Assembly (NCBI GenBank): GCA_029245725.1
Contig: JAQWOT010000242.1
Coordinates: 1 to 40,923 of the forward strand
Origin: SAR324 cluster bacterium
Lineage (GTDB): Bacteria > SAR324 > NAC60-12
Reading direction: 5' to 3'
DNA length: 40,923 nt
Shown here: piece by piece, positions 16,296 to 23,416 of the stretch
How positions within the stretch are numbered: the first letter of the stretch is position 1
Layout: each line of letters begins with the position of its first letter
Notes under the pieces: model-generated
Databases searched by the model: none
What the model was told of the DNA's origin: nothing
What the model saw: only the letters and a program-made list of their open reading frames with translations
Made by a program: the position numbers and the translations under genes

Positions 16296-17741
16296 TCAGG
16301 AAGTTGTGAGAGCTAGCGCATTTTTGATAAGCTGTTGACATTTTTCCTTGCCGAAGAGCGCAGCCATCATGCTGAGATCTGGACCGTGTTCTTCCAGCGT
16401 GATCGCGTAGCGCAGCGGAGTCCAGAGATCCTTGCCTTTAATACCGGTACTTTTCTGAATTCCTTTGACCAACTGCTTGAAGTTGCCTTCATCCCAAGTA
16501 TCAGCGTCAACCAGGGCGGTTTGGAAAGTTCTCAACACAGTTTGTGCTGTTGATTGGTGTAAGTAATCGATCAACTCTGGTTGTCCAAGTTGAGGCCTAT
16601 CCTCAAAGAAGATCGCCAGTTTGTCCAGTACTTCAGGCAAAGTAACTAGTCTTGGCTGAATGATCTGAGTTGCCCTCCGTAGAAATTCTGGATCTGCTCC
16701 CGAATAACGCGAGTTGTCCAACCAAGGTTGCAGACATCGCATCAGGTCATCCAACTCTAGACGCTGCAGATACTGCTGGTTCATCCAGTCAAGTTTGTTG
16801 CGATCAAAGACAGCCCCAGCCTTCCCAACTCGTTCGAAGCTGAATTTTTCGATCAATTCAGACATTGAGAACAGTTCTTGGTCATCAGAAGTGTTCCATC
16901 CCAACAAAGCAATGAAGTTGACCAGCGCTTCGGCAACATAGCCCTGAGCCTTGAAATCTTCAACGGCTACATCACCTTGTCGTTTGCTGAGCTTGGAACG
17001 ATCAGGGTTTAGAATCAGTGGAAGATGCGCAAAACGCGGTGGTTCCCAGCCGAAGTAGCGATAAAGCAGAAGGTGTTTGGGGAAGGAAGGTAGCCACTCC
17101 TCCCCACGAACTACGTGTGTAATCTCCATCAGATGATCGTCAACAACACAGGCTAGGTGGTAGGTGGGAAATCCATCAGACTTGAGCAGTACCTGGTCGT
17201 CCAGTTGGCTGCTATCAATACTGACATGCCCACGAATTAGGTCGTCAATCAGGATCTTTTCTCCATCATCTGGAATCCGCATCCGAATGACATACGCTTC
17301 ACCATCTGCCTGGCGCTGCTGTGCTTCCATAGCCTTCAACTCTCGACAGTGTCCATCGTATTTGGGATTCAGGCCTTGGGCTTTCTGCTGCTGCTTGAGG
17401 TTATCCAGGCGTTCCTGCGTGCAGAAGCAAGGGTAGGCATGGCCAGAATCCATCAGGATATGTAGATGATCTTGGTAGAGTGTGAGTCGCTCTGACTGAC
17501 GATAGGGACCATACTCACCCCCAATGTTGGGGCCTTCGTCACAGTTCACTCCAGCCCATTGTAACATTTGCAGAAGGTCTTGTTCGGATCCCTCCACCAG
17601 TCGTTGCTGATCGGTATCTTCAAGGCGGAACACAAAACGTCCACCCTGCTGTTGGGCATAGAGAAAACTGAAGAGCGCGGTACGCAGGCCACCAACGTGT
17701 AAGTAACCCGTCGGACTTGGAGCAAAGCGGAGTCGAACCAT
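16296..17741 (-). CDS. gltX: Glutamyl-tRNA synthetase
   Basis: Attaches glutamate to tRNA-Glu; class I synthetase, cytosolic. 481 residues, normal length. The HIGH motif appears as Y-L-H-V-G-G at about 13-18 after F-A-P-S-P-T-G, and the KMSKS motif as K-L-S-K-R at 250-254. A zinc site is suggested by C105-x-C107 and C132, as in E. coli-type GluRS. Gln-tRNA specificity cannot be judged by eye. It lies between rodA (23 nt upstream) and the FGE-fold gene (8 nt downstream) on the minus strand, so the three probably share an mRNA. Confidence 0.97.
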   Translation of the reverse strand: MVRLRFAPSPTGYLHVGGLRTALFSFLYAQQQGGRFVFRLEDTDQQRLVEGSEQDLLQMLQWAGVNCDEGPNIGGEYGPYRQSERLTLYQDHLHILMDSGHAYPCFCTQERLDNLKQQQKAQGLNPKYDGHCRELKAMEAQQRQADGEAYVIRMRIPDDGEKILIDDLIRGHVSIDSSQLDDQVLLKSDGFPTYHLACVVDDHLMEITHVVRGEEWLPSFPKHLLLYRYFGWEPPRFAHLPLILNPDRSKLSKRQGDVAVEDFKAQGYVAEALVNFIALLGWNTSDDQELFSMSELIEKFSFERVGKAGAVFDRNKLDWMNQQYLQRLELDDLMRCLQPWLDNSRYSGADPEFLRRATQIIQPRLVTLPEVLDKLAIFFEDRPQLGQPELIDYLHQSTAQTVLRTFQTALVDADTWDEGNFKQLVKGIQKSTGIKGKDLWTPLRYAITLEEHGPDLSMMAALFGKEKCQQLIKNALALTTS

Positions 17742-17764
17742 GCAGCAGGTAATATTGAAGATTT

Positions 17765-18877
17765 TCAGAGTTCATCGTTGCGAAAACGTCGCATCCGAAC
17801 ATTGAGGAGTAAGCCGATGCCAAACATTTGTGAGAGCATTGCCGAGCCACCATAACTGAAGAAGGGCAGGGGTACTCCGACAACGGGCATGAGTCCAATA
17901 GTCATGCCGATATTGATCAGTACATGCGAGGTCAGAATCGTGACCACGCCTACAGTCAGCATCGCACTGACCCGATCCTGAGTATTGAGGATGTGCCCAA
18001 GTGACCAGAAGATCAATGCCATGAACAGCAGTAGGACTGTCAGAGTTCCTACAAAGCCCCATTCTTCTGCAAACACAGAGAAAATAAAATCTGTGTGGTG
18101 AGCTGGCAAAAAGTTAAGCTGTCCCTGAGTTCCCTCCCCAACACCTTGACCCCAGATTCCTCCGTTACCAACAGCAATCTTTGATTGGATGATGTGATAG
18201 CCAGCGCCTAATGGATCACGGGTTGGATCCAGAAAGGTCAGTACTCTTTCCTGTTGATAGGGCTTGAGCACGAAATGCCACGCAATCGGTAGAGAACAGA
18301 GTCCCAGCACTATGGATGCGAGTAGTACCCACAGCTTGAGTCCAGCTAGGAAGATCATCGGCATAAAGACTATCAGCAGCAACAGAGCTGTGCCTAGGTC
18401 AGGCTGTCTGAGGATCAGCAGCAAGGGAACTAGCATCAACAAACCTGGCCAGATGAGTTCCTTGATACCTAATCTGCCGATACGTTGGCCTTCCCGAAAG
18501 TAGTGCGCCAAGGAGAGTACAAGAGTCAGCTTGGCAAACTCTGAGGGCTGCACGAATACGGGTCCCACCTGTAACCAACGCTCTACTGGTGAACCAGGCC
18601 CGCCTGTGCCGATAAACAGTACCAATATTAGTAGAAAGATCGCACCAAGATGAAGGAATGGCCCGAACTGCGCCCAGATTCGGTAGTCTATTACCGTTGC
18701 TGTTAGCGCTAGTGCTAGCCCCATCCCCATCCAAATGACTTGTCTTGGCAAAAAACGACCAAGTTGTGGGCTTCCCATCGTAGCAGAGTACATCGCTACA
18801 ATACCTACAGCACAGAGCATGAGTACGATACTCAACAGTACCCAGTCGAAGTTTGCAAATAGGCGACGATCCAGCAT
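17765..18877 (-). CDS. rodA: Rod-shape determining peptidoglycan glycosyltransferase RodA
   Basis: SEDS-family polytopic membrane enzyme that polymerises lipid II for side-wall growth, normally with PBP2 and MreB. 370 residues and about 10 membrane segments. Family marks include S-E-F-A-K in the middle (V-Q-P-S-E-F-A-K-L), the extracytoplasmic loop with G-A-G-Y-H-I-I-Q-S-K-I-A-V-G-N-G-G-I-W-G, the H-H-T-D-F-I-F-S-V-F-A-E-E-W-G-F motif, and the late G-V-P-L-P-F-F-S-Y-G-G-S. These match RodA better than FtsW. I chose ATG 18877; an in-frame TTG at 18892 gives five more residues, and neither has a good Shine-Dalgarno. mreB, mreC and PBP2 genes are not in the window. It is the first gene of the rodA-gltX-FGE run and diverges from ppiD. 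Confidence 0.95.
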   Translation of the reverse strand: MLDRRLFANFDWVLLSIVLMLCAVGIVAMYSATMGSPQLGRFLPRQVIWMGMGLALALTATVIDYRIWAQFGPFLHLGAIFLLILVLFIGTGGPGSPVERWLQVGPVFVQPSEFAKLTLVLSLAHYFREGQRIGRLGIKELIWPGLLMLVPLLLILRQPDLGTALLLLIVFMPMIFLAGLKLWVLLASIVLGLCSLPIAWHFVLKPYQQERVLTFLDPTRDPLGAGYHIIQSKIAVGNGGIWGQGVGEGTQGQLNFLPAHHTDFIFSVFAEEWGFVGTLTVLLLFMALIFWSLGHILNTQDRVSAMLTVGVVTILTSHVLINIGMTIGLMPVVGVPLPFFSYGGSAMLSQMFGIGLLLNVRMRRFRNDEL

Positions 18878-18944
18878 AGGCTGCAAAATCAAATGACGAT
18901 AAAAAGGCTATCTGGAGAAAACAAGATGAAAGTCGGTTGCTAGC

Positions 18945-19008
18945 AAAGCCTGTGTCCGGCTTTCAGCTTGCAAACAAAGCTGAAGTTGACTGTAATTATC
19001 AGTCTTTT
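18945..19008 (+). promoter_or_regulatory. Attenuator-like series of hairpins before ppiD
   Basis: Three stems follow each other in the rodA-ppiD gap: AAAGCC/GGCTTT (18945-18950/18958-18963, 7-nt loop); TTCAGCTT/AAGCTGAA (18962-18969/18977-18984, perfect 8 bp, 7-nt loop); and GACTG/CAGTC (18988-18992/19000-19004) followed by TTTT at 19005-19008. The first two stems share bases 18962-18963, so they compete. The third looks like a short intrinsic terminator 34 nt before the ppiD ATG. This layout is what an attenuated leader would show; no ligand or leader peptide is evident. Confidence 0.45.
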
Positions 19009-19042
19009 GCCCCAACTCTCTCTTCTGTACTTCTCGGTAATT

Positions 19043-20944
19043 ATGATTCAGGACTTACGCAAATACACTGACAGTTTTCTATTCAAGCTGTTGCTGGGTT
19101 TCATCAGTGTCACCTTTGTCATTTCCTTTGGAATGGGCTCTTTTTTTGGCGACCGTAAGGAAGTGGTCGCCCGAGTCGATGAATCGGAGATTCTGCAAAG
19201 GGATTTCCAGCGCATGTATGGTCAGCAACTCGAGTCGCTACGTCAGCGGCTGGGAGAAAATGCTGACCAGATTGCTCAACAGGTAAATTTGCGACAGCAG
19301 GTATTCCAGCAACTGATCGATCGACAGTTGCTACTCAACATGGCCGAGAGCCTCAATCTGCGTGCCACGGATTTGGAGGTGCAGGAATACATCCGTCAGC
19401 AACCATATTTTCAGAAAAACGGTCAATTTGACTTTGAAACCTACGAAACTCTGCTCAGTCAAAATCGACTACCTACGGAAGATTACGAAGAATCTATACG
19501 TTTAGACCTGCTCCTCCAGAAAAAACAGCAATTGCTGACAGCTGGGATTATCATCAGTGAGAGAGATGTGGAGCAAAGATTCCAACTTCAGAATGAAAAA
19601 TTGGAAGTGCGAACACTGCAACTCTTGCCGCAGGTCTTTCTGGACGAGGTGAGTGTTAGTGAGGAGCAGGCTCAGCAATATTATCAAGAAAATCCTGATG
19701 AATTCCAGACATTGCCACGTTACCGCTTGGCCTACTTTACTTTGGGGATCAACGATCTGACGAAGGTAGAAGATGTTCGTGAACGAGCCGTACGTCGCTA
19801 CTATGAGCGAAACCTTGAAACGTACACGACCCCGCCAGAAGTGCGTGCTAGGCATATCCTGCTTCGCTCGCCTAGTGATGCTGATGATACAGCCAAAGCC
19901 GAACGGCGCCAACAACTGCAGGAGGTACGTGAACGTATTGTGGCTGGAGCAGACTTCGCAGAAGAGGCTAAAGTGGTCTCTCAAGACATGACCAAGGAGA
20001 AAGGGGGAGACCTTGGTTGGTTCAAGCCAGGCGAGATGGTCCCAGCATTCGAAAGTGCTGCCTTTGGGCTACAACCAGGTGAAATGAGTGATATTGTTGA
20101 ATCCCCCTTTGGTCTTCATTTGATCAAAGTGGAAGAACTTCGTGAAGGAGGTCAGCAGCCGATTGAAAAAGTTCGTGAGGAAATTGTGGCAATCTTGGTA
20201 GAGGAAATGGCTCAGCGGGAGTTGGAAGAAGCCAGAGATACCTTTCGAGCAACTTTTAATGAAAAATCAATTAGTGACTGGGCTTCTCAGTATGGGAAAA
20301 CTGCTCAGGAGAGTGAATGGTTGGATAGCAGCAGCACACCAGACGATCTAGGATCCGTTCAAGGATTGGCTCAACAGGCCAGTGAGTTGCAGCCAAAAGA
20401 TCACGAGGTGTGGACTCGTAATCCTCTCCAAGGCTACGTGTTTTACCAGATTCAGGAGAAGCAGGATTCACAAGCTCGACCTTTTGAGGAAGTCCGTGAG
20501 ATAGCAACCACTCAAGTTCAAGAGAAGCTCGCTCGTGAATTGGCTCAGCAAAAAGGAACAGGTTGGTTGACAGAATTGCAGAGTGAGCCAACCGCACTGG
20601 AGCCGATTGCTGAAGAACTCGAGTTAGAAGTTGCTACGATTGTCTTCAATGCTTCAACACGATTCCTTCCAGAAATTGGAGACAACCCAGAGTTCCGGAA
20701 ATTAAGCCTGAAACTGGATGATTCCAACCCAGCTGCTGTTAGTGTTTATGAAGGTCGCACAGACCTGATCGTCTTCAATCGACGATTCGTGGATGTAGAG
20801 GATCCAGACACAGCTCGCGAAAGAATCCGGACAAATCTGCGTCTGGAATTGCAGCGAGCTATTGAGACCAAGCAGATTGAAGCATTGCGCTCAACTGCGA
20901 TGATTGAGGTGGTTGACCCTGTGTTTCGGACAACCGAACCCTAA
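19043..20944 (+). CDS. ppiD: PpiD/SurA-like membrane-anchored peptidyl-prolyl isomerase
   Basis: A periplasmic chaperone anchored in the inner membrane that helps exported proteins fold. 633 residues, the size of E. coli PpiD. ATG 19043 gives the typical short cytosolic start (I-Q-D-L-R-K-Y) and one membrane segment at about 12-33. A SurA_N-like region follows (about 45-185, with V-A-R-V-D-E-S-E-I). A parvulin rotamase domain lies at about 263-365, with A-R-H-I-L-L-R at its start and G-W-F-K-P-G-E-M-V-P-A-F then S-P-F-G-L-H-L-I-K-V at its end. The C-terminal ~265 residues resemble the second PpiD chaperone half. No good Shine-Dalgarno is seen. The stop overlaps the next ATG by one base (TAATG), so the DsbD-alpha gene is translationally coupled. 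Confidence 0.93.
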   Translation: MIQDLRKYTDSFLFKLLLGFISVTFVISFGMGSFFGDRKEVVARVDESEILQRDFQRMYGQQLESLRQRLGENADQIAQQVNLRQQVFQQLIDRQLLLNMAESLNLRATDLEVQEYIRQQPYFQKNGQFDFETYETLLSQNRLPTEDYEESIRLDLLLQKKQQLLTAGIIISERDVEQRFQLQNEKLEVRTLQLLPQVFLDEVSVSEEQAQQYYQENPDEFQTLPRYRLAYFTLGINDLTKVEDVRERAVRRYYERNLETYTTPPEVRARHILLRSPSDADDTAKAERRQQLQEVRERIVAGADFAEEAKVVSQDMTKEKGGDLGWFKPGEMVPAFESAAFGLQPGEMSDIVESPFGLHLIKVEELREGGQQPIEKVREEIVAILVEEMAQRELEEARDTFRATFNEKSISDWASQYGKTAQESEWLDSSSTPDDLGSVQGLAQQASELQPKDHEVWTRNPLQGYVFYQIQEKQDSQARPFEEVREIATTQVQEKLARELAQQKGTGWLTELQSEPTALEPIAEELELEVATIVFNASTRFLPEIGDNPEFRKLSLKLDDSNPAAVSVYEGRTDLIVFNRRFVDVEDPDTARERIRTNLRLELQRAIETKQIEALRSTAMIEVVDPVFRTTEP

Positions 20945-21462
20945 TGTGGAAGCTACTCACCTGTAGCCTGGGGTGTATGCTTTGGGGAGTTTCTTCAGTC
21001 TGGAGTCAAAGTTCCTCGCTATCAGATTTATTTGAAAGCTCTCCAACGACAGATTTGCCAAAGCTGGAAACCCAAGTGGTTTTGGTGCCTGAAATTATAG
21101 CTCCTGGTGCAGAAACGGAGCTTCAGGTTCAGGTTTTCATTCCAGCAGGTTGGCATATCTATTCGATCAAACCGGCTGGTGAATTTGGACCAGAACCCAC
21201 CACGTTGACTATCCTCTCTGGTCACGCAATTGTCACTCCCCTTCAGGAAAGCTCTCCAATTCGTTTTTACGATGAAGCTTTTGCCCAGGAGTTATCTGTT
21301 CATCAGTATGGACTGGAACTCCGCCTACGCATCCGCATTGCTGCCAACCATCCGTCTGGTTATGATGAATTACGTGCACAGCTTGCTTACCAAGTCTGTG
21401 ACAATCGGATCTGTGCACCACTCCAGACGGAGTTCTTGGCTGCATCCCTGACCATCGAATAG
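20944..21462 (+). CDS. Stand-alone periplasmic DsbD N-terminal (alpha) domain protein
   Basis: 172 residues. A signal peptide (about 1-21, W-S-Q end) leads into a single immunoglobulin-like domain that matches the alpha domain of the thiol-disulfide reductase DsbD: W-H-I-Y-S near 70-74, and the redox pair in Y-Q-V-C-D-N-R-I-C-A-P, Cys152 and Cys157. In DsbD this domain passes electrons from the membrane domain to DsbC, DsbG or CcmG. Here neither the membrane domain nor the thioredoxin domain follows. A separate CcdA/DsbD-beta partner would be needed. It overlaps ppiD by one base and precedes hemH by 17 nt, so the operon combines periplasmic folding and haem synthesis, possibly cytochrome maturation (inference). 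Confidence 0.85.
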   Translation: MWKLLTCSLGCMLWGVSSVWSQSSSLSDLFESSPTTDLPKLETQVVLVPEIIAPGAETELQVQVFIPAGWHIYSIKPAGEFGPEPTTLTILSGHAIVTPLQESSPIRFYDEAFAQELSVHQYGLELRLRIRIAANHPSGYDELRAQLAYQVCDNRICAPLQTEFLAASLTIE

Positions 21463-21479
21463 CAAGGAGATTCTCTGTA

Positions 21480-22499
21480 ATGAAAACCGGTGTCCTGCTG
21501 ATCAATCTAGGTACTCCGGATGCCCCAGAATCCGGAGCAGTCCGTCGCTATCTCAAGCAGTTCCTGAGTGATGAACGAGTTTTAGACATCAATCCACTGG
21601 GACGCTGGTTGCTGCTGAACCTGATCATTCTGCCATTTCGATCTCGACGCTCAGCCAAAGCCTATCGCAAGGTCTGGATGTCAGAAGGCTCTCCACTGCT
21701 GGTGTATGGACAGCAGTTGGCCGAAGGAGTCCGACAACACCTCCAAGAATTGGGAACCCCGGTGGTATTGGGAATGCGCTATGGGAACCCCTCAGTTGGT
21801 TCTGCGATTGAACTGCTGCGTGAAGAAGGGTGCGATCGGATTCTCGTACTACCGCTGTTTCCACAGTACGCTTCGAGTTCAACTGGTTCGGCGGTGGAGG
21901 AAGCCTACCGAGAAGCATCAAGGCATTGGAATACACCTCATCTACAATTGCTAGAGCCTTTCTACGATGATGAGCGATTCATTGAGGCCTTTGCAGCTGT
22001 CGGTCGGCCTTATTGGGAAAAGCAACCAGATCATGTGCTTTTCAGCTTCCATGGTCTGCCAGAGCGGCACGTACAGAAAAGTGATGACACAGGTGAATAC
22101 TGTCTCAAACAGCCCAATTGTTGTGCAACGCTTTGTGATGCGAACCGGATGTGCTATGGCGCACATTGCCATCACACTGCTACTCGCTTAGCAGAGAAGC
22201 TCGGTATTCCTCAGGAGAAATACAGCATTAGTTACCAGTCGAGGTTGGGACGTACTCCTTGGCTCAAACCCTACACAGATCAGGCAATCGAAGAAATGCC
22301 CAAGCGGGGAATCAAAAGGTTACTGATCTTCTGTCCAGCTTTTGTGGCCGATTGCTTGGAGACACTGGAAGAAATCGGAATGGAAGCAGTGGAAGACTTC
22401 AAAGAGGCAGGAGGTGAGGACTTACAACTGGTGCCTTCGCTCAATAGCAGTCCTCAGTGGGTAGATGGAGTGGCGAGCCTGCTACGCGAGAAACTTTGA
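21480..22499 (+). CDS. hemH: Ferrochelatase with internal cysteine cluster
   Basis: Inserts ferrous iron into protoporphyrin IX to make haem. 339 residues. Landmarks: L-L-I-N-L-G-T-P at the start, S-E-G-S-P-L, the catalytic His191 in F-S-F-H-G-L-P-E-R-H, and Glu294 in F-V-A-D-C-L-E-T. Between residues 208 and 230 there are six cysteines (C208, C214, C215, C219, C225, C230). Ferrochelatases with [2Fe-2S] clusters bound by internal cysteines are known from some bacteria, so a cluster is plausible here. AAGGAGA at 21464-21470 is 9 nt before the ATG, one of the clearest ribosome sites in the window. Last gene of the ppiD operon; it converges on the SH3-like gene. Confidence 0.97.
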   Translation: MKTGVLLINLGTPDAPESGAVRRYLKQFLSDERVLDINPLGRWLLLNLIILPFRSRRSAKAYRKVWMSEGSPLLVYGQQLAEGVRQHLQELGTPVVLGMRYGNPSVGSAIELLREEGCDRILVLPLFPQYASSSTGSAVEEAYREASRHWNTPHLQLLEPFYDDERFIEAFAAVGRPYWEKQPDHVLFSFHGLPERHVQKSDDTGEYCLKQPNCCATLCDANRMCYGAHCHHTATRLAEKLGIPQEKYSISYQSRLGRTPWLKPYTDQAIEEMPKRGIKRLLIFCPAFVADCLETLEEIGMEAVEDFKEAGGEDLQLVPSLNSSPQWVDGVASLLREKL

Positions 22500-22516
22500 G
22501 CAGGCTATGATTTGAG

Positions 22517-22972
22517 TCAGAATATTTTTACAGTTGCCTCTGGTACCCAAACTTCCCGATCATCGGAAGAAACCCCATGAATCCAACCAGAAGTGTATTC
22601 AACAATGCGTAGCCCCATCAAGGCAGGCAGCGTTCCCACCAATTCATGATCTGGCCCTGGTCCGCTGTAGGCTGTGACCATTGTCTTCAAAACCCCACAG
22701 ATTAAGAAGCCATTGTCAGTGACGTACTGATTGTGGACCCAAAAGCGATCTCCTTCGAAATCTTCAACCAAATGCCAATCAGCGTTGGTATCAACATGTC
22801 GGAACGGAGTATAGCGTGGTGTGGGCCAAGCCATTCCTTTATCACTGGGAGCCAAATAGAGCTGGGCTCTTTCAGAGAGGACACAGCGAGTTTGGGTGGG
22901 ATACTCGTTGGCCAGAACCGTTACAATACTACTGAAACTCAGAAGGCCAAGGAGAAGGAGTTTTTTCAACAT
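22517..22972 (-). CDS. Periplasmic protein with two SH3-like repeats
   Basis: 151 residues. ATG 22972 has GAGGAA 6 nt upstream and begins a clean signal peptide (M-L-K-K, Leu-rich core, cut after V-L-A). A longer reading from 23029 would put 19 hydrophilic residues before it and is rejected. The mature protein seems to hold two SH3b-like units, each about 50 residues, with the pattern Cys, hydrophobic pair, then W-x-x-V near the end (D-R-F-W-V-H and E-V-W-V-P). Bacterial SH3 domains commonly bind cell-wall peptides or act as targeting modules. One Cys sits at the start of each unit, so a disulfide between repeats is possible. Alone on its strand between hemH and a small gene. Confidence 0.75.
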   Translation of the reverse strand: MLKKLLLLGLLSFSSIVTVLANEYPTQTRCVLSERAQLYLAPSDKGMAWPTPRYTPFRHVDTNADWHLVEDFEGDRFWVHNQYVTDNGFLICGVLKTMVTAYSGPGPDHELVGTLPALMGLRIVEYTSGWIHGVSSDDREVWVPEATVKIF

Positions 22973-23147
22973 CAGGGATTCCTCAAAATGAATGGTTCGC
23001 CTGTTGCAGCTTTGAGAAAAGTTAGGCAATGCGATTTAGTTTTTTGGCATGTTGCCGAAAAAATTCAAGATACGTGCTTTTTTTCCTAAAGTTTGGCAAT
23101 CGGGAACCGATAACAGTAGCAACAAGTTAATTGGTGGGAGTTAACCC

Positions 23148-23165
23148 CGTCTCTCTATGGAGACG
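23148..23165 (+). promoter_or_regulatory. Small hairpin upstream of the 66-residue gene
   Basis: CGTCTC (23148-23153) and GAGACG (23160-23165) form a perfect 6-bp stem with a 6-nt loop, 47 nt before the start codon. It could stabilise the 5' end of the small mRNA or mark a regulator site. No T-run follows directly. Confidence 0.35.
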
Positions 23166-23212
23166 AATTGAAATCTCCCTTCTTTTCTTCCCTTGCTTCC
23201 TCAGGAGTTCCT

Positions 23213-23413
23213 ATGCTGATCAGCAACCTTGTTTTTGAAGATAGTCTGGAAATGCGAATTCAGTCTGCAGATTTCGACGGCCGCGTAAACAGCGCTGTGC
23301 AATCCTTCATGGAAGGTGTTGAGTCCATGCTGGCTCAAGAGCCGGAGCGTCAGCACCAAGCCTATCAGTTCGACCGAGAAATTAGCCCCTCTGAGTGGTT
23401 AGCCCTCGCCTGA
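23213..23413 (+). CDS. Small acidic protein of unknown function
   Basis: 66 residues from ATG 23213, which has an excellent CAGGAG at 23202-23207 with a 5-nt spacer. An in-frame TTG at 23168 gives a longer but unsupported reading. The protein has no signal peptide, no cysteine and no membrane segment. It carries an acidic first third (E-D-S, S-A-D-F-D), a helical middle (V-Q-S-F-M-E-G-V-E-S-M-L) and a Q-H-Q-A-Y-Q segment. I do not recognise it. Its stop is 3 nt from the stop of the convergent histidine kinase. The strong ribosome site suggests good translation. A link to the kinase is only positional. Confidence 0.65.
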   Translation: MLISNLVFEDSLEMRIQSADFDGRVNSAVQSFMEGVESMLAQEPERQHQAYQFDREISPSEWLALA

Positions 23414-23416
23414 AAT

